The notes beneath the pieces are model-generated. The model was not told where the DNA came from, ran no database searches, and saw only the letters and a list, made by a program, of their open reading frames with translations. Made by a program: the position numbers and the translations under genes. A DNA stretch of 64,000 bases from contig CM076947.1 of the NCBI GenBank assembly GCA_039566865.1, positions 10,485,501-10,549,500 on the forward strand, given 5' to 3'. Shown here in pieces: positions 31,619 to 41,933 of this stretch; within the stretch, counting starts at the first letter, position 1; each line of letters begins with the position of its first letter. Origin of the DNA: Aurelia coerulea. Lineage: Eukaryota > Cnidaria > Scyphozoa > Semaeostomeae > Ulmaridae.

Positions 31619-32125
31619 TTAGTTAGGGTTTACTGAGCTCTTTAAATGCGTTTTCAATTTTCTTTTAAACTGATAGAGCGAGGGGATTTCCCTTATTTCG
31701 ATTGGTATTTCATTCCAAGCTTTAAGCCCGGAAAGGTGGAAACTTTTTTTTGTACACTCAAGTTTAAACTTTGGGATGTCGAGATTTCTATTGTTTCTTG
31801 TGTTATACCTAGAAATTTCATTCCTCTGACTATACTTGTTCCAGAGGCTCTCAGGGCACTGCTTGTTGACTATTTTGTGTGTCATGATAGATCTGTCAAA
31901 ATAGATGATTTGATCAACGTTCAGCCCATTATTGATCCAGGGGTCCTTTATTCTAGCATTTTGAATAATGGAGAAGGCCCTGTTCTGTAGACGCTGAAGC
32001 GTTTGCAGCTTCGTGTTGGGCAGGCTACCCCAGATGACATTCCCATATCGGAGGTGACTTTCTACCAGCGCATGGTAAACCTCACATAGCTTAGATTGCG
32101 GAAGAACGTTTTTAAGTTATCAAGG
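31619..32125 (-). pseudogene. LINE ORF2 C-terminus, different family
   Basis: Reads from about 32120 (LPQSKLCEVYHALVESHLRY then GNVIWGSL), through LQTLQRLQNRAFSII, to HKIVNKQCPESLWNKY, SRYNTRN and FHLSGLKAWNEIPIEIREI. It ends LKSSVNPN at 31619. Order and motifs (LRYGNVIWG, QNRA-x-x-I, YNTRN, G-x-KAWN-x-IP) are the post-RT region of APE LINEs. An open stretch with no RT core, so a 5'-truncated insert of about 0.6 kb. Confidence 0.75.
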
Positions 32126-32749
32126 AACAAGAAGCTATAAGGAACTAATAGTGATAGTTGCGCTAAAATTTATCATGGAAGGTCTTGTCTCCTAGGTTGA
32201 TCTTCCGTGTCAATCTTTTCCATTGTCTGTTGTTTCCAATCGTGCGGCATTCCCAGGTGTCTGCAGGAAAGGGCAATTCAACTTCATCCGTTTTTATAAT
32301 CAATAAATGAGGTTCCCATAAACTCTTATAAGAGAGAGCATGCTGATCATTAGTTACGAAATTGTTCGTTTTGCAATGATGACGTCATATAAATATGACG
32401 CCATATGCTCAAACTACTAAATAGATTCTGTAAATTTTGATATTTTCTGGATTAATAATATTGATTTTATACGAAAGACGTTCATACAGTCAAGAAATGG
32501 CATAAAAGGTGCCACATGCTTGCGCTGTCTAAGAAAGGAGTTAACATGAAAAAAACCGCGCATTGGGCCTAAGTACCCAACGGTAATTGACGCATTTCGC
32601 GCAAAATCATTACAAACTTCCCGTTTACCATCGATATTCGTTATACCAATGCATATGGCTATCCAAAAATCATAGTCCAGATTTTTCCCCTTTTCCCTTG
32701 CAAATACTTTAATAAAGATCCTGATACTGTGCTACAATATATTGAAGAT

Positions 32750-34744
32750 GTCAGTAAACAAGCCGTCGAATTACTGCTTTCTAAGAAAAAACATGAAGTA
32801 GATCACCCTGTTATACTCTTTAATAACATACCCGTGAAGAAAGTAGATGAACATAAACACCTAGGTATTATCTTGGACTCAAAGCTTTCTTTTTCAGCTC
32901 ATATTAAAACTGCTATCTCTAAAACGAGAAAGGGCATTGGCTTGCTAAAATATCTCTCCAAATATTTGCCTAGACATACCCTAAACGAAATGTACAAGCT
33001 TTATGTGCGACCCCACTTAGACTATGGGGATGTTATTTATCATACCCCAGCAAAGGTATGTGAATTCAGCCAAAACATCATTTTGCCAAGTTTAACCCTA
33101 TCTGTGCTGGGCGATTTTTTAGGTATTTTATACTGAGGGGGGGCGTTCTTCGCCCCCCCTCTTTTTCTCCAAAACTACAAAAGATATGACAATAAGACTT
33201 ACCCCTATTGTTCTTTAGACAATTGGCTATTCAAATATAACAATGACAATTAATAAGTCACGTGATTCGTTGCTAGGCAACCGAAAAACTGACGAAAATT
33301 GGCAAATTTATACCTTCTTAACCAGAAAAATTCTATTTAATCAACCACTCAACCGATTTTCTCCAAATTTGTTTCAAATAGTAGGAAACATGTCATAGTT
33401 CAAAAATACATACTTTGCAAAATTTTTTAGATTCTATTTTTAGCACAATTAGCCTTAAATTAGCCTTTTGTTGCATGCATTTACTTTCATCGCAGATTTT
33501 TGCCAATCCTACCCTTTTATCTGGTAAATATAGACTCAAAATGAATCAAATTAATAAGATGAAGCAAATTAGACTAAAAAATTTTATATTTGACACTTCT
33601 TTATTAGGTAAATGACGTCATAAATGTGAATGACGTCATAGATATTAAATTTTGCTGACATCAGCAAATATGAAACAATTATATATCAAATGGAAGTACT
33701 CATCAAATGCAATCGAATGGTGCATGTTTGAGATCGATCAAGCAAACGACACTAAAACTACGGACATTTTAAGCTTTTTTTTGTTGACTACTCTCCAAAT
33801 ATGGTATTACTGTGGTCACATGATCAGTGGTAGAACGATGAAATGTTAAGAATTTAATTGCCTATGAAATTTGAGTAAAAGTCACCAAAACTGGTGGTTA
33901 TATCTCTTGTCGTTTTAGCGTAGCACAGCAAAGTCTGGTAGGGGGGGCGAAAAACGCCCCCCCAGTACAAATAGGGTTAATGGAAAAGCTTGAGGCTGTC
34001 CAGTATTCTGCTGCTCTAGCTGTAACAGGAACATGGAGGGGAACATCGCGTGAAAAACTCTATGCAGAGCTTGGTTGGGAGTCACTAAGTTCCCGTAGGT
34101 GGAGTAGACGCATGACTTTGTTCTACAAGATAATGAATAATCTCACTCCCTTGTATACAAAGGAGCCGATTCCACCACCTCATCAGTCGCAATACTCTCT
34201 TCGCAATCAGGATGTTATTGGGCGATTAAGGGCAAGAACAGAAAAATATCAATCTAGTTTCTATCCTAACTGCATAACTGAATGGAATAAACTCGATCCT
34301 GAGATTAGGATTACACCGTCCATTGCTGCCTTTAAGTCAAAGCTTTTATCAATAATTCGTCCCCCTGCAAAACCTGTCTTTGGGATTCATGACCCATTAG
34401 GTTTATCGTATCTTTCCCAAATAAGAGTCGGTCTCAGTAAATTAAATTTTCACAAATTTAAGCACAACTTTAAGGACACCATCAACCCAATGTGCCCTAC
34501 AAATGACGGTATTGAGGATACGGAGCACTTTTTGCTGCTTTGTCCTTCATTTAGCATCCAACGACGAGATCTTCTCGCTGGCCTTTCAGTAGTATTACAA
34601 CCATTTGTTCAAATCAACACCCTCTCGAACAACGTTCTGGTACAACTTTTATTGTATGGTGATAAAGACCTTTCTAGTGACGTAAATAAACATGTTCTCG
34701 AACTGACTCTAAATTTCATTCACCAAACTGGTCGGTTTGACTAA
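32750..34744 (+). pseudogene. LINE ORF2 C-terminal half in two parts
   Basis: Part one (to 33095) has HPVILFNNIPVKKVDEHKHL, GIILDSKLSFSAHI and LYVRPHLDYGDVIYH, the thumb and connection region after the RT core. Part two (33981-34744) has SAALAVTGTWRGTS, ELGWESLSSRRW and MCPTNDGIEDTEHFLLLCPS with C-x-NDG-x-E-x3-H-x-LL-x-C, a CCHC-like putative zinc ligand set in LINE C-termini. It ends at TAA after TGRFD. The codons flanking the MITE read ...PSL then MEKLEAV, matching copy D at the same place. The RT catalytic core is absent. Confidence 0.85.
33096..33976. mobile_element. TTAA-flanked MITE, copy D
   Basis: CCCTATCTGTGCTGGG and CCCAGTACAAATAGGG are imperfect inverted ends between TTAA (33092-33095) and TTAA (33977-33980). 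G/C runs at 33137-33162 and 33941-33963. This copy interrupts LINE copy C within codon-aligned sequence, giving clean proof of the TTAA duplication. 881 bp. Confidence 0.9.
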
Positions 34745-35436
34745 GGAAATTCTAAACCTTTGTTTTACACTTAATAATCACCAAGTCCCCTTACCTCTAT
34801 TTCTTTTGCTTGTAAGTTTGTTTCAAATTGGATGTTAGGCTCATTGGGCACAAATCCATCCAAATCTGATATCGAATCTCCAATTTCACCCATTTTGTGA
34901 AAAGACCTGCTTGCCCAAAGTTAGCCCGACATGCAAAGTGAAACGAACCTTAGTAATTATCAGTAAAAATCGTTTATGTGTATTTTTCGTAGCCGTATAT
35001 TTAATTCTAGTTTAGTTACATGTTCTCTATGTTAATGGCTGCGGAGTTGTCACGGTCTCTTGCACTCCGTGGTATCGTCCTCATAGTTTAGTAAAGTAGC
35101 TTGTACGTAGTGTCTTAAGTAGTTCGTTCTTGTAAAATTATCTCTTATTTATCTCAACTGTTAAGTTTAGATTTATTGGGAGGTTGATTTGCAGCTTTCT
35201 TGACTGCAAACTCCGTCATGCCTCATCTGCTACTGTGTGACCAACAAAAAGGTTGCTCTGTTTGGAAGGCTGTTATTAAAATGTTTTTCGTTATTTTGCA
35301 ATCAATTTGACAATCAGGTATATCAAAATGGCAAATATAGCTGTTTATCTTTTCAACCTTATGTAACTGTTCCGGAACACAATACCGGAAAATATTAAGC
35401 GGAAGCCGTCAGTGAGCCATCATTGCAAACAGTCTA

Positions 35437-35799
35437 ATGAATGACCAAACTATGAAATCACTTCAGGGAAATCATTTTCGTGTCTTGTGGTGTTGTGCCC
35501 TTGATAAAAAGGTACATATTTTTGGCAAACTGTTAGACCACTTCAGGATATTTGTTCATTTTTACTTGCAAATTGATTGTCTATTTTGCTTATTTCTACA
35601 GCCATGCACCTCAAAAAAGATTGTAACACAAACTGATACGGTGATTATTGGTTTCAACAGTTTTATTCAGTCTGTTAGTGAGAATTTATATACTGTACAA
35701 TTTGAGGATCTATTGATTCGGCTTGTGGGGTGTCAGTTTAGTAGTTCAAAAAATATTCTGCCGCAACAATTAACAATACGTTCATATGTTCCAGATTGA
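35437..35799 (+). CDS. Two-exon small gene or gene start, family unknown
   Basis: Exon 35437-35511 (MNDQTMKSLQGNHFRVLWCC...DKK) ends at AAAAAG|GTACAT. The next exon starts at 35602 after TATTTCTACAG| and runs to a TGA at 35799 (VTQTDTVIIGFNSFIQSVSE, NLYTVQFEDLLIRLVGCQFS). Both junctions are in phase 0, giving 25 plus 65 residues. The 90-nt intron also happens to be open. No domain recognised. Good splice sites and protein-like composition suggest a real host or TE exon pair. Confidence 0.4.
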   Translation: MNDQTMKSLQGNHFRVLWCCALDKKVHIFGKLLDHFRIFVHFYLQIDCLFCLFLQPCTSKKIVTQTDTVIIGFNSFIQSVSENLYTVQFEDLLIRLVGCQFSSSKNILPQQLTIRSYVPD

Positions 35800-36221
35800 A
35801 ATCAAGCAACCTTTCTATTTTCAAAGCCTGTGTGAACGGTTGTTTTTTATTCATGTTCTAACATCATGTGTCAAGTGATATGAATCACTGCATCGTATTA
35901 TTTTTGGAAAGAAATATTGATGAATGATACTGAATTTAATTGAAATTAACGTAGATTTCACAAGATACTTGTTTTGATATGCTGTCATAAATCACACAGA
36001 AGTGCGAAAGATCCTTCTTGCTTTCTCTTGGCATTTTGAGCATTATTATGAGTTGCGCATTATTTGTAACGGTTATCATAGAATGCCAAAAAATAAGAGT
36101 TTGAGAAATGTTTGAGTTGTTTTGAAACTGTTATTCCAAGTGCATTAGGTTTAAAATCAATTGTGTTGCGGTCTTAGCACCAAAACCATTCCAGAACCTA
36201 ATAAGCTCTTTTTTCACATAG

Positions 36222-36669
36222 AAAATGTTCATTATTGAAGAAAGTGATGAAGAATTCCTTTCTGAATGCTTGCCTCTTTGTGGGCTAGAAGGACAGGTAT
36301 ATTTTTATGAAATTGACATCTTTGAACAACGCATTTTGAACTGTTTCGTCTGTAAAATGTTTCTCAACTACTTTTGTTTCGCATGTTTTGTTTTTCTTTT
36401 GAAATACAGTGCCAGCTTAATGCTACTTCATGGAATGAACAACCAAATATATGGAGGACCACATAGCCAAAATAGAACATCTACAAAAGTGACTAAAAAG
36501 TTTTTGTAGTAAAGGAAATTGATAGAAAATTTGAAAACCTTGTTTTTACTCTTTCCAATGTAAACTTATGTGAATACTATTTTGTCTTAAGGAAGTGAGG
36601 AACGACTCTGGAATTCATGGAGATTTTCCATCTTTTGAAGACAGCGAAAGATGTGAGACTTCTGGAAAT
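36222..36669 (+). CDS. Candidate short exons of an unrecognised gene
   Basis: Three exon-like blocks have strong signals: 36222-36296 (CACATAG|...GGACAG|GTATAT; 25 codons, MFIIEESDEEFLSECLPLC), 36410 onward (GAAATACAG|TGCCAG; reading CQLNATSWNEQPNIWRTT then a stop) and 36592-36669 (TGTCTTAAG|...GGAAAT|GTAAGT; 26 codons, EVRNDSGIHGDFPSFEDSER). Exons one and three are phase 0 at both ends. They could continue the gene at 35437, but the stop at 35799 and that in the middle exon argue for separate or alternative transcripts. No family recognised. Confidence 0.4.
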
Positions 36670-37230
36670 GTAAGTGTGTTGGTCATTCTATCGTATTTGG
36701 TTCAAATATTTTTAATTGAGGTAGATTTGATTAAAGTTGATAAACATGTGATGAATTTTGATACCAAGATAGCTGTATACACGTTCCTGAGTATGACAAA
36801 AGTATTGTACCACCTTATCCAAAATGGCTGTAAAAAGTTTCCTTGGACCCAATCAACAAACTTTGCATAACAAAAACATCAACACACGGGTAATTGTTAA
36901 TTTATGTAATCTTAGTTAGATGCTGTTTCGCGGGTCTCTTTGATGAACTAATGAGAACTAATGACAAGATTGAACGAGATTTAGGACGCATAAGGGAAGG
37001 AGTCGGCAATAAGACATTGAAAATGGATAAGTCAATGGATCCATAGATGTGCAGAGCAAAGACAAATTTATTTCGCGTTTTCCAAATTTGGATCCTTCAG
37101 ACTTCATCACTAGGATAAAAGTTTTCCTCAAGAAGTGCGACGGATGAAATTAGAAACAAATGATGAAGCAGTATTTCGAGATCAATGAAATAAAATGTGT
37201 CAAAGAAGAATTCACATGAAGAAACAGGCG
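36670..37230. other. No gene seen
   Basis: Starts with the GTAAGT donor of the last exon candidate and so may be intron. AT-rich; an in-frame extension of the preceding block runs to 36870 but shows no motif. Confidence 0.3.
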
Positions 37231-40160
37231 TGGTGTACAACCACTTACCACCGACCACACCGACCAGTGCACCGACCACATACCACCGACCGCACCGACC
37301 ACTGACCAGACCGACCACCGACCACCGACCACCACCACCGACCAGCACCACCGACCAACACCACCGACCACCGACCACGAAAACCACCGACCACCGACCA
37401 ACAAACCACTTACCACCGACCATACTTATCACCGACCACCGACCAACAATCCACTTACCACTTACCACCGACCAAGAAAACCACTTACCACTTACCACCG
37501 ACCAAGAAAACCACTTACCACTTACCACTTACCACCGACCAAGAAAACCACTTACCACCGACCACCGACCAAGGAAACCACTTACCACCGACCAGCAAAC
37601 AACCGATTATCTTGTGGACATTGTGACCTTTTTTTGAAAAATTTTCCAGTTGCATAAGAAACCGCTTATAAGAAATAGTAGGCTCAATTTTTCGAAAGCT
37701 GAATTTAAAAAGCAAAATTTTTGTTTTGACATTTTTTGTTAAAGCTGAATTATAGTTTCAAATTAACTCTGAAACTAATGGCCCAAAAATTTAAGAAACT
37801 GCCTACCAGTCTAATAAAAATAACGCATAATCTGCATTTTGGTTTCTCCCGTCTTCAATGATCTTTTTCCGGTGGTGGTTTGTGGCAAGGCTCTGATCCT
37901 GTAATGAAATAACAAACCAATCTGTTTCCCCCTTTCAATTCACTTAATCCACATCTGTTGCATTAACTACGTACTTCACGGGAAGTCATATGGTAATACC
38001 TGCATCTAAATTTGGGTGATCTTCATACAATTTTTTGTTATTTTTCACTGTTCCCCTAAGAGCTTGCTTTTATCTGCCGCACCATCATTACTCCGTTTTA
38101 ATAGACTCTATGATAGTCCCAGTTATCGCATCACAACAGCAACAATAACAACAACATAATTTTACCCAAACCGGGACGTATAGACTTTCCGATAAAGGAA
38201 TGGGAATAAAATGGCACAGATTTGTGTGTTCTGACACAGGCATAGGCACAGGAAGCTTTGCGCTGGGAGCTGCTTGGAGCTATATGTAGCCTTCTAAATG
38301 CAGAACTCCTGGATGAAGTTTTGTTCATTTACGTTCGGTGATGGTGAACGAATGTTGACAAAGCGCGCATAACTGAACATGTACACGTATTTCTTTCATA
38401 AGAAACTAAGAATTTGGACCAGCACTGAAAGTTTCTTAAAATTATCAGATTTTGAGTACTCAGTGTTTCTTACGAGTTTCTTAGAGGTACCATAACAATC
38501 TTCATGTTCACTACCCGTGCCCTCGTGAACACTTCAAAACAATATTGTTTGAGCCTTTCCAATGTTTAGACATTACTGAAGTACCTTAACGAGTAATATG
38601 ATACTGGAAACAAATGAAAGTAAAGTGAAAAAGGTCAAGGATTTCCTTCATCAAAGTAAATAGATTCTTAACTTATATTCTCCCAGTACTGGAGTTTCTT
38701 AATTTTTTGGCGATCTGAGAGTTGAGTTTCTTATAAGCAGTTTCTTATAAAAAATACGTGTAGTGAACATTCTATGGTTTCCGCCAATGATAAAATGTGA
38801 TACAAATCATATGTTTAAAAATCAAATGTAAGCATTGAGACACAAAACAGACACATAAAAAACCGGCCGTATGACTGCGTGAAGTTTCGAAAAAGGGCCT
38901 AGCCATGATTTGATATCATGGGCATTTTACAAAGCACCTGCAAACTTTATTTTTTCAGTCTTTATTTTGAAAAAGATTGTGGAGGCATGACCACGACTCT
39001 AACTAAGCAAATAGAATAAAAATGTGATGTGAATGATAAACTCGTGCCACATCTCCAAAATAAGCGTGCATGTACCCCTTTTATTTTTCTTTGATAAGAA
39101 TAGCGTGTTCAATGGAATGCAACGCAAGGATCGATTCCTCCAAAGAAAAACAATATCATAAACAATTGAAGCATCTCAAAGTATAATTCTTTTCAAAAGT
39201 AAAACCTAAAAATCGAAATTTGAACACAATTTCAAATTCTTTTGCACATTGCCGGTGATATCTGATCATATGGCTAGGCCGTTTCTCAAATATGGTTAGG
39301 CCGTTTTTAGGTGTACTCTAAATTTCGACTTTGCGAGACGCTAGCTAGACGATTCTAAAATGCAAGGTATGTGCATTCAAGTTGAAGATAAACAAATGTA
39401 GCTTTGTCTTCGGAAAGTCCCGATATCTTATCGTTTTGTTACTATACCCAATTTAAGCGGGTATTTTTTTGAGACACCCGGTAGATAAAACACAAAATCT
39501 CTGCCCCAATTTTAATTATCAATCTCCAATTTCAATTGTAAACCAACGGATGAACAGAAAATCATATTTACTTCACGTCAAACGAAGATGAACTCTTCCT
39601 AGTCTATATACTCCAAACGCATCACTTCAGAAAATGAAAATCTATTTAATCAGAAAATCAATTAAAACAAAAAGTATTGATATCAACTAGAACAGACAAA
39701 TATTAGATATTGGATAGGGTATACGGGATTTCCAGGGAAGACTACAACTTTGTAAGAAGAAACTCATTAAAATTATTTTTAAAATTTTACTCTATAAAAT
39801 TTTGGTGGGTGGTCGGTGGTAAGTGGTTTTCTTGGTCGGTGATCGGTGGTTTTCTTGGTCGGTGGTCGGTGGTTGGTGGTAAGTGGTTTTCTTGGTTGGT
39901 GGTAAGTGGTAAGTGGTAAGGGTTTTCTTGGTCGGTGGTAAGTGATAAGTGGTTTTCTTGGTCGGTGGTTGGTGGCCTTTTTGGTCGGTGGTAAGTGGTT
40001 TGTTGGTCGGTGGTAAGTGGTTTATTGGTCGGTGGTAAGTGGTTTTCTCGGTCAGTGGTCGGTGGCTATCATGGTCGGTGGTAAGTGTGGTAAGTGGACG
40101 GTGGTAAGTGTGGTCGGTGGTATGTGGTCAGTGTGGTCGGTGGTAAGTGGTTGTACACCA
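37231..40160. mobile_element. Second satellite-armed foldback-like element (ACCACCGACC)
   Basis: TGGTGTACAACCACTTACCA at 37231 recurs inverted ending at 40160. Each end continues into a tandem array of CCGACCA/CTTACCA units: CACCGACCACCGACCA to about 37605, and GGTCGGTGGTAAGTGG from about 39806. The centre (37606-39805) is unique, AT-rich and includes a CACGTA MITE. Same architecture as 16285-18562 but unrelated sequence. No transposase or clear target duplication. The arms could form a hairpin of about 350 bp. Confidence 0.7.
38384..38760. mobile_element. CACGTA-family MITE, copy 3
   Basis: CACGTATTTCTTTCATAAGA (left) and ...CTTATAAAAAATACGTG (right), with TA on both sides (38382-38383, 38761-38762). 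Opposite orientation to copy 2 and closest to it in sequence. Contains the shared segments CATGTTCACTACCCGTGCCC and CCAATGTTTAGACATTACTG. 377 bp, inside the centre of the foldback-like element. Confidence 0.9.
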
Positions 40161-40175
40161 GGCCCTTGGTGCAAA

Positions 40176-40323
40176 CCAATCAGAGAGCTGCATGAGGGTT
40201 GCTTGAAATGGGCGGGAGCACCCGTAGTTTGAAACTGACGGGTGCAAGCCAATAAGAAAGAACCTTGAGGGGTGCAAGCCAATAGGAGAACGTCTGATAG
40301 AAATGACTAGACCATTAGCCAAT
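40176..40323 (+). promoter_or_regulatory. Cluster of four CCAAT boxes
   Basis: CCAAT occurs at 40176, 40249, 40279 and 40319 on the plus strand, three of them as GCCAAT and two within repeated GGTGCAAGCCAATA. A GGGCGGGAG GC-box-like site is at 40210. The spacing (about 30-73 bp) and position 50-200 bp before an ATGGCGGCC suggest an NF-Y-type promoter. Partly the result of local duplication. Confidence 0.45.
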
Positions 40324-40372
40324 CACCAGATGAAGAACAAACTGTTTACGAAAGAGAATGCCGCGCAAAAAC

Positions 40373-40492
40373 ATGGCGGCCAATGTTCTCAAAGACGAAG
40401 ACCAGTCTATCCCTTCTACGAGGGAAAGAAGTTTCGATTTGGAAGATTTAAGATGTATCAACGAATCCAAGAATGTTTTGAAGCTTCAGTAG
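40373..40492 (+). CDS. Short ORF after the CCAAT cluster, possible first exon
   Basis: ATG at 40373 in the context AAACATGGCGG begins MAANVLKDEDQSIPSTRERS and ends KNVLKLQ-TAG (39 residues). Past the TAG the frame stays open (IPEVIKEKLSECEAISVDPS) to 40580, so the TAG may be a mutation or spliced out; TCTCG|GTAGAC at about 40540 could be a donor. The overlapping ORF from 40303 in another frame has no such start context. Family not recognised. Confidence 0.35.
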   Translation: MAANVLKDEDQSIPSTRERSFDLEDLRCINESKNVLKLQ

Positions 40493-40580
40493 ATACCAGA
40501 AGTTATAAAGGAAAAGCTCAGCGAATGTGAGGCAATCTCGGTAGACCCTTCATTTTTGTGTATGCAGTGCTGCTAGTGGC

Positions 40581-41165
40581 TAGGCCTAGGCCCTGTTATT
40601 TTACCATATACTAAATCAGTATTTAACCATATGACTTGGGCAAAATTTTTGATTTATGTTTGCTTTGGAAACAATAAATGGGTAGTAATCAAATTTAAGT
40701 TAGAAATTTTTATCTGTTGCTGCGAGTTGTTGTTGGGTAGGGTTTATCATATTTGTATGGAATAGCGGTTGGACAAAAGGGGCTTTGTAGCAGTAAATTT
40801 TCTTACGAATAATGGCTGTAATCACGAATTCCCAAACATATTTAGTTTGAATAATTTTTGTCCCTTTTGCGATGTGAAGAATGCACCATTCATTACCGTA
40901 TTCCAACGAAATCCAACACCTTTCTTCAAATGACACATGTTTGTCATCGTGAAAGTACTATGGAGTTTGCCATATGTCCAACAGTAGTTTTTGCAGTTTG
41001 TCCTAAACTTTCATTGAAATAAAAGTTCACACTGTCCATTTCTGAAAAGTCTTACAGAAATTGTCATTGATTTTCTAAATGAGACTTCAAACTTTCAAGC
41101 AAAATATAGGGCGTGGTCACGTTTTAAGCCAAAGTAAAGGGCGTGGCCCCCAAAATTTTTCTTTC
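40581..41165. other. No gene seen
   Basis: AT-rich spacer. Two copies of GGGCGTGG (41110, 41148) lie in a short duplicated phrase near the end. No domain in the minus-strand open frame at 40700-40936. Confidence 0.3.
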
Positions 41166-41618
41166 TTAATTTATATACTTACCATTGTCAAAGTTTGCTG
41201 TAACTATACGACAAAAGATGCTCCATTATATGAGGAACATGACTGTGAAAAGCAATAATTTTTTTTGCTCATACCACATTTTTACAATGTGTACAAGTAT
41301 CTTGGTTGCGATTGTCCATTTTAGACATAAAAACCAATGTCGCTTCACAAAGTTGGTATTTTTCTTTCTTATTTGATATACTTACCATTGTCAAAGTTTG
41401 CTGTCACTATCAGCAATCAGCCATAAGGTGCACTATCAGCAATATCAGCAATATCAGCAATCAGGTGCACTATCAGCTGTCACAACAAAAGATGCTCCAT
41501 TTTAAGAGGAACATGAATGCGAAGAGTAATTATTTTTAGCTCATACAACGTAGTTTCAACAGGTAAAAGTATGTTGGTTGTGATTCTTCATTTTTCACAT
41601 AAACAAATTCAGAAAGTT
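41166..41618. repeat. About 200-bp repeat, two units left of the IS3EU-like element
   Basis: Units share ATACTTACCATTGTCAAAGT, CAAAAGATGCTCCATT, GAGGAACATGA and TTGCTCATAC-type words: first at 41170-41365, second from 41375, with a short CAGCAATATCAG expansion inside. The third unit lies right of the transposon (52845-53000). Shows the site was a small array before the insertion. Confidence 0.75.
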
Positions 41619-41933
41619 CATATTTATGGAGGCCCGATCTGGTCAAAATTGATTTTATTACAAACAGAATTGATGAATTAATTTTGTAAACTTGGTATTG
41701 TTGATATTATGAAACAGAATTAATTTTGTCATTTGCAAAAGCAATTTCATCATCCAACGAATTAATTTTCGCCAATTTATGAATTATTTTTGTGTTGAAA
41801 TGGTGGAATTAATTTTGTGGTTTCAGCGAATTATTATAGCTAGTCCCAGAAGCCTTTTGGGTATATCCCAGGATCCTTAGCCAGATAGCAAAAATGTTGC
41901 ACCCGGCCAAAAGGAAGGAAGCAACAGTAAGCT

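Larger units (their letters stand above)
28368..32682. mobile_element. 4.3-kb element with about 330-bp inverted repeats
   Basis: GGACTATGATTTTTGGATAG at 28368 is found inverted ending at 32682. Similarity continues to about 28700 and 32345, e.g. GCATATGGCTATCC and the segment around TGACGTCATCA. The arms have diverged in places, so it is old. It encloses degenerate coding sequence (28764-30500), a 768-bp MITE and a LINE fragment. Outer limits are uncertain because the right flank (32683-32752) is itself an inverted copy of 28846-28917 from inside the element. Confidence 0.65.
32750..35160 (+). mobile_element. LINE copy C, 5'-truncated, split by MITE copy D
   Basis: Coding from about 32750 to 34744, then about 400 bp of 3' UTR with GGAGTTGTCACGGTCTCTTG and CTCCGTGG, which match in inverse the 3' regions of LINE copies B and D (GAGGAGC...CTACTCC-type words at 26310 and 48110). 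The 881-bp MITE at 33096-33976 interrupts it; both halves are in the same frame once the MITE and one TTAA are removed. Confidence 0.85.

Noticed and set aside
37097..37715. Open frames in the ACCACCGACC array on both strands (e.g. Pro/Thr/His-rich and Trp/Ser/Gly-rich proteins)
   Set aside because: Low-complexity satellite translation; the same applies to 39710-40282.
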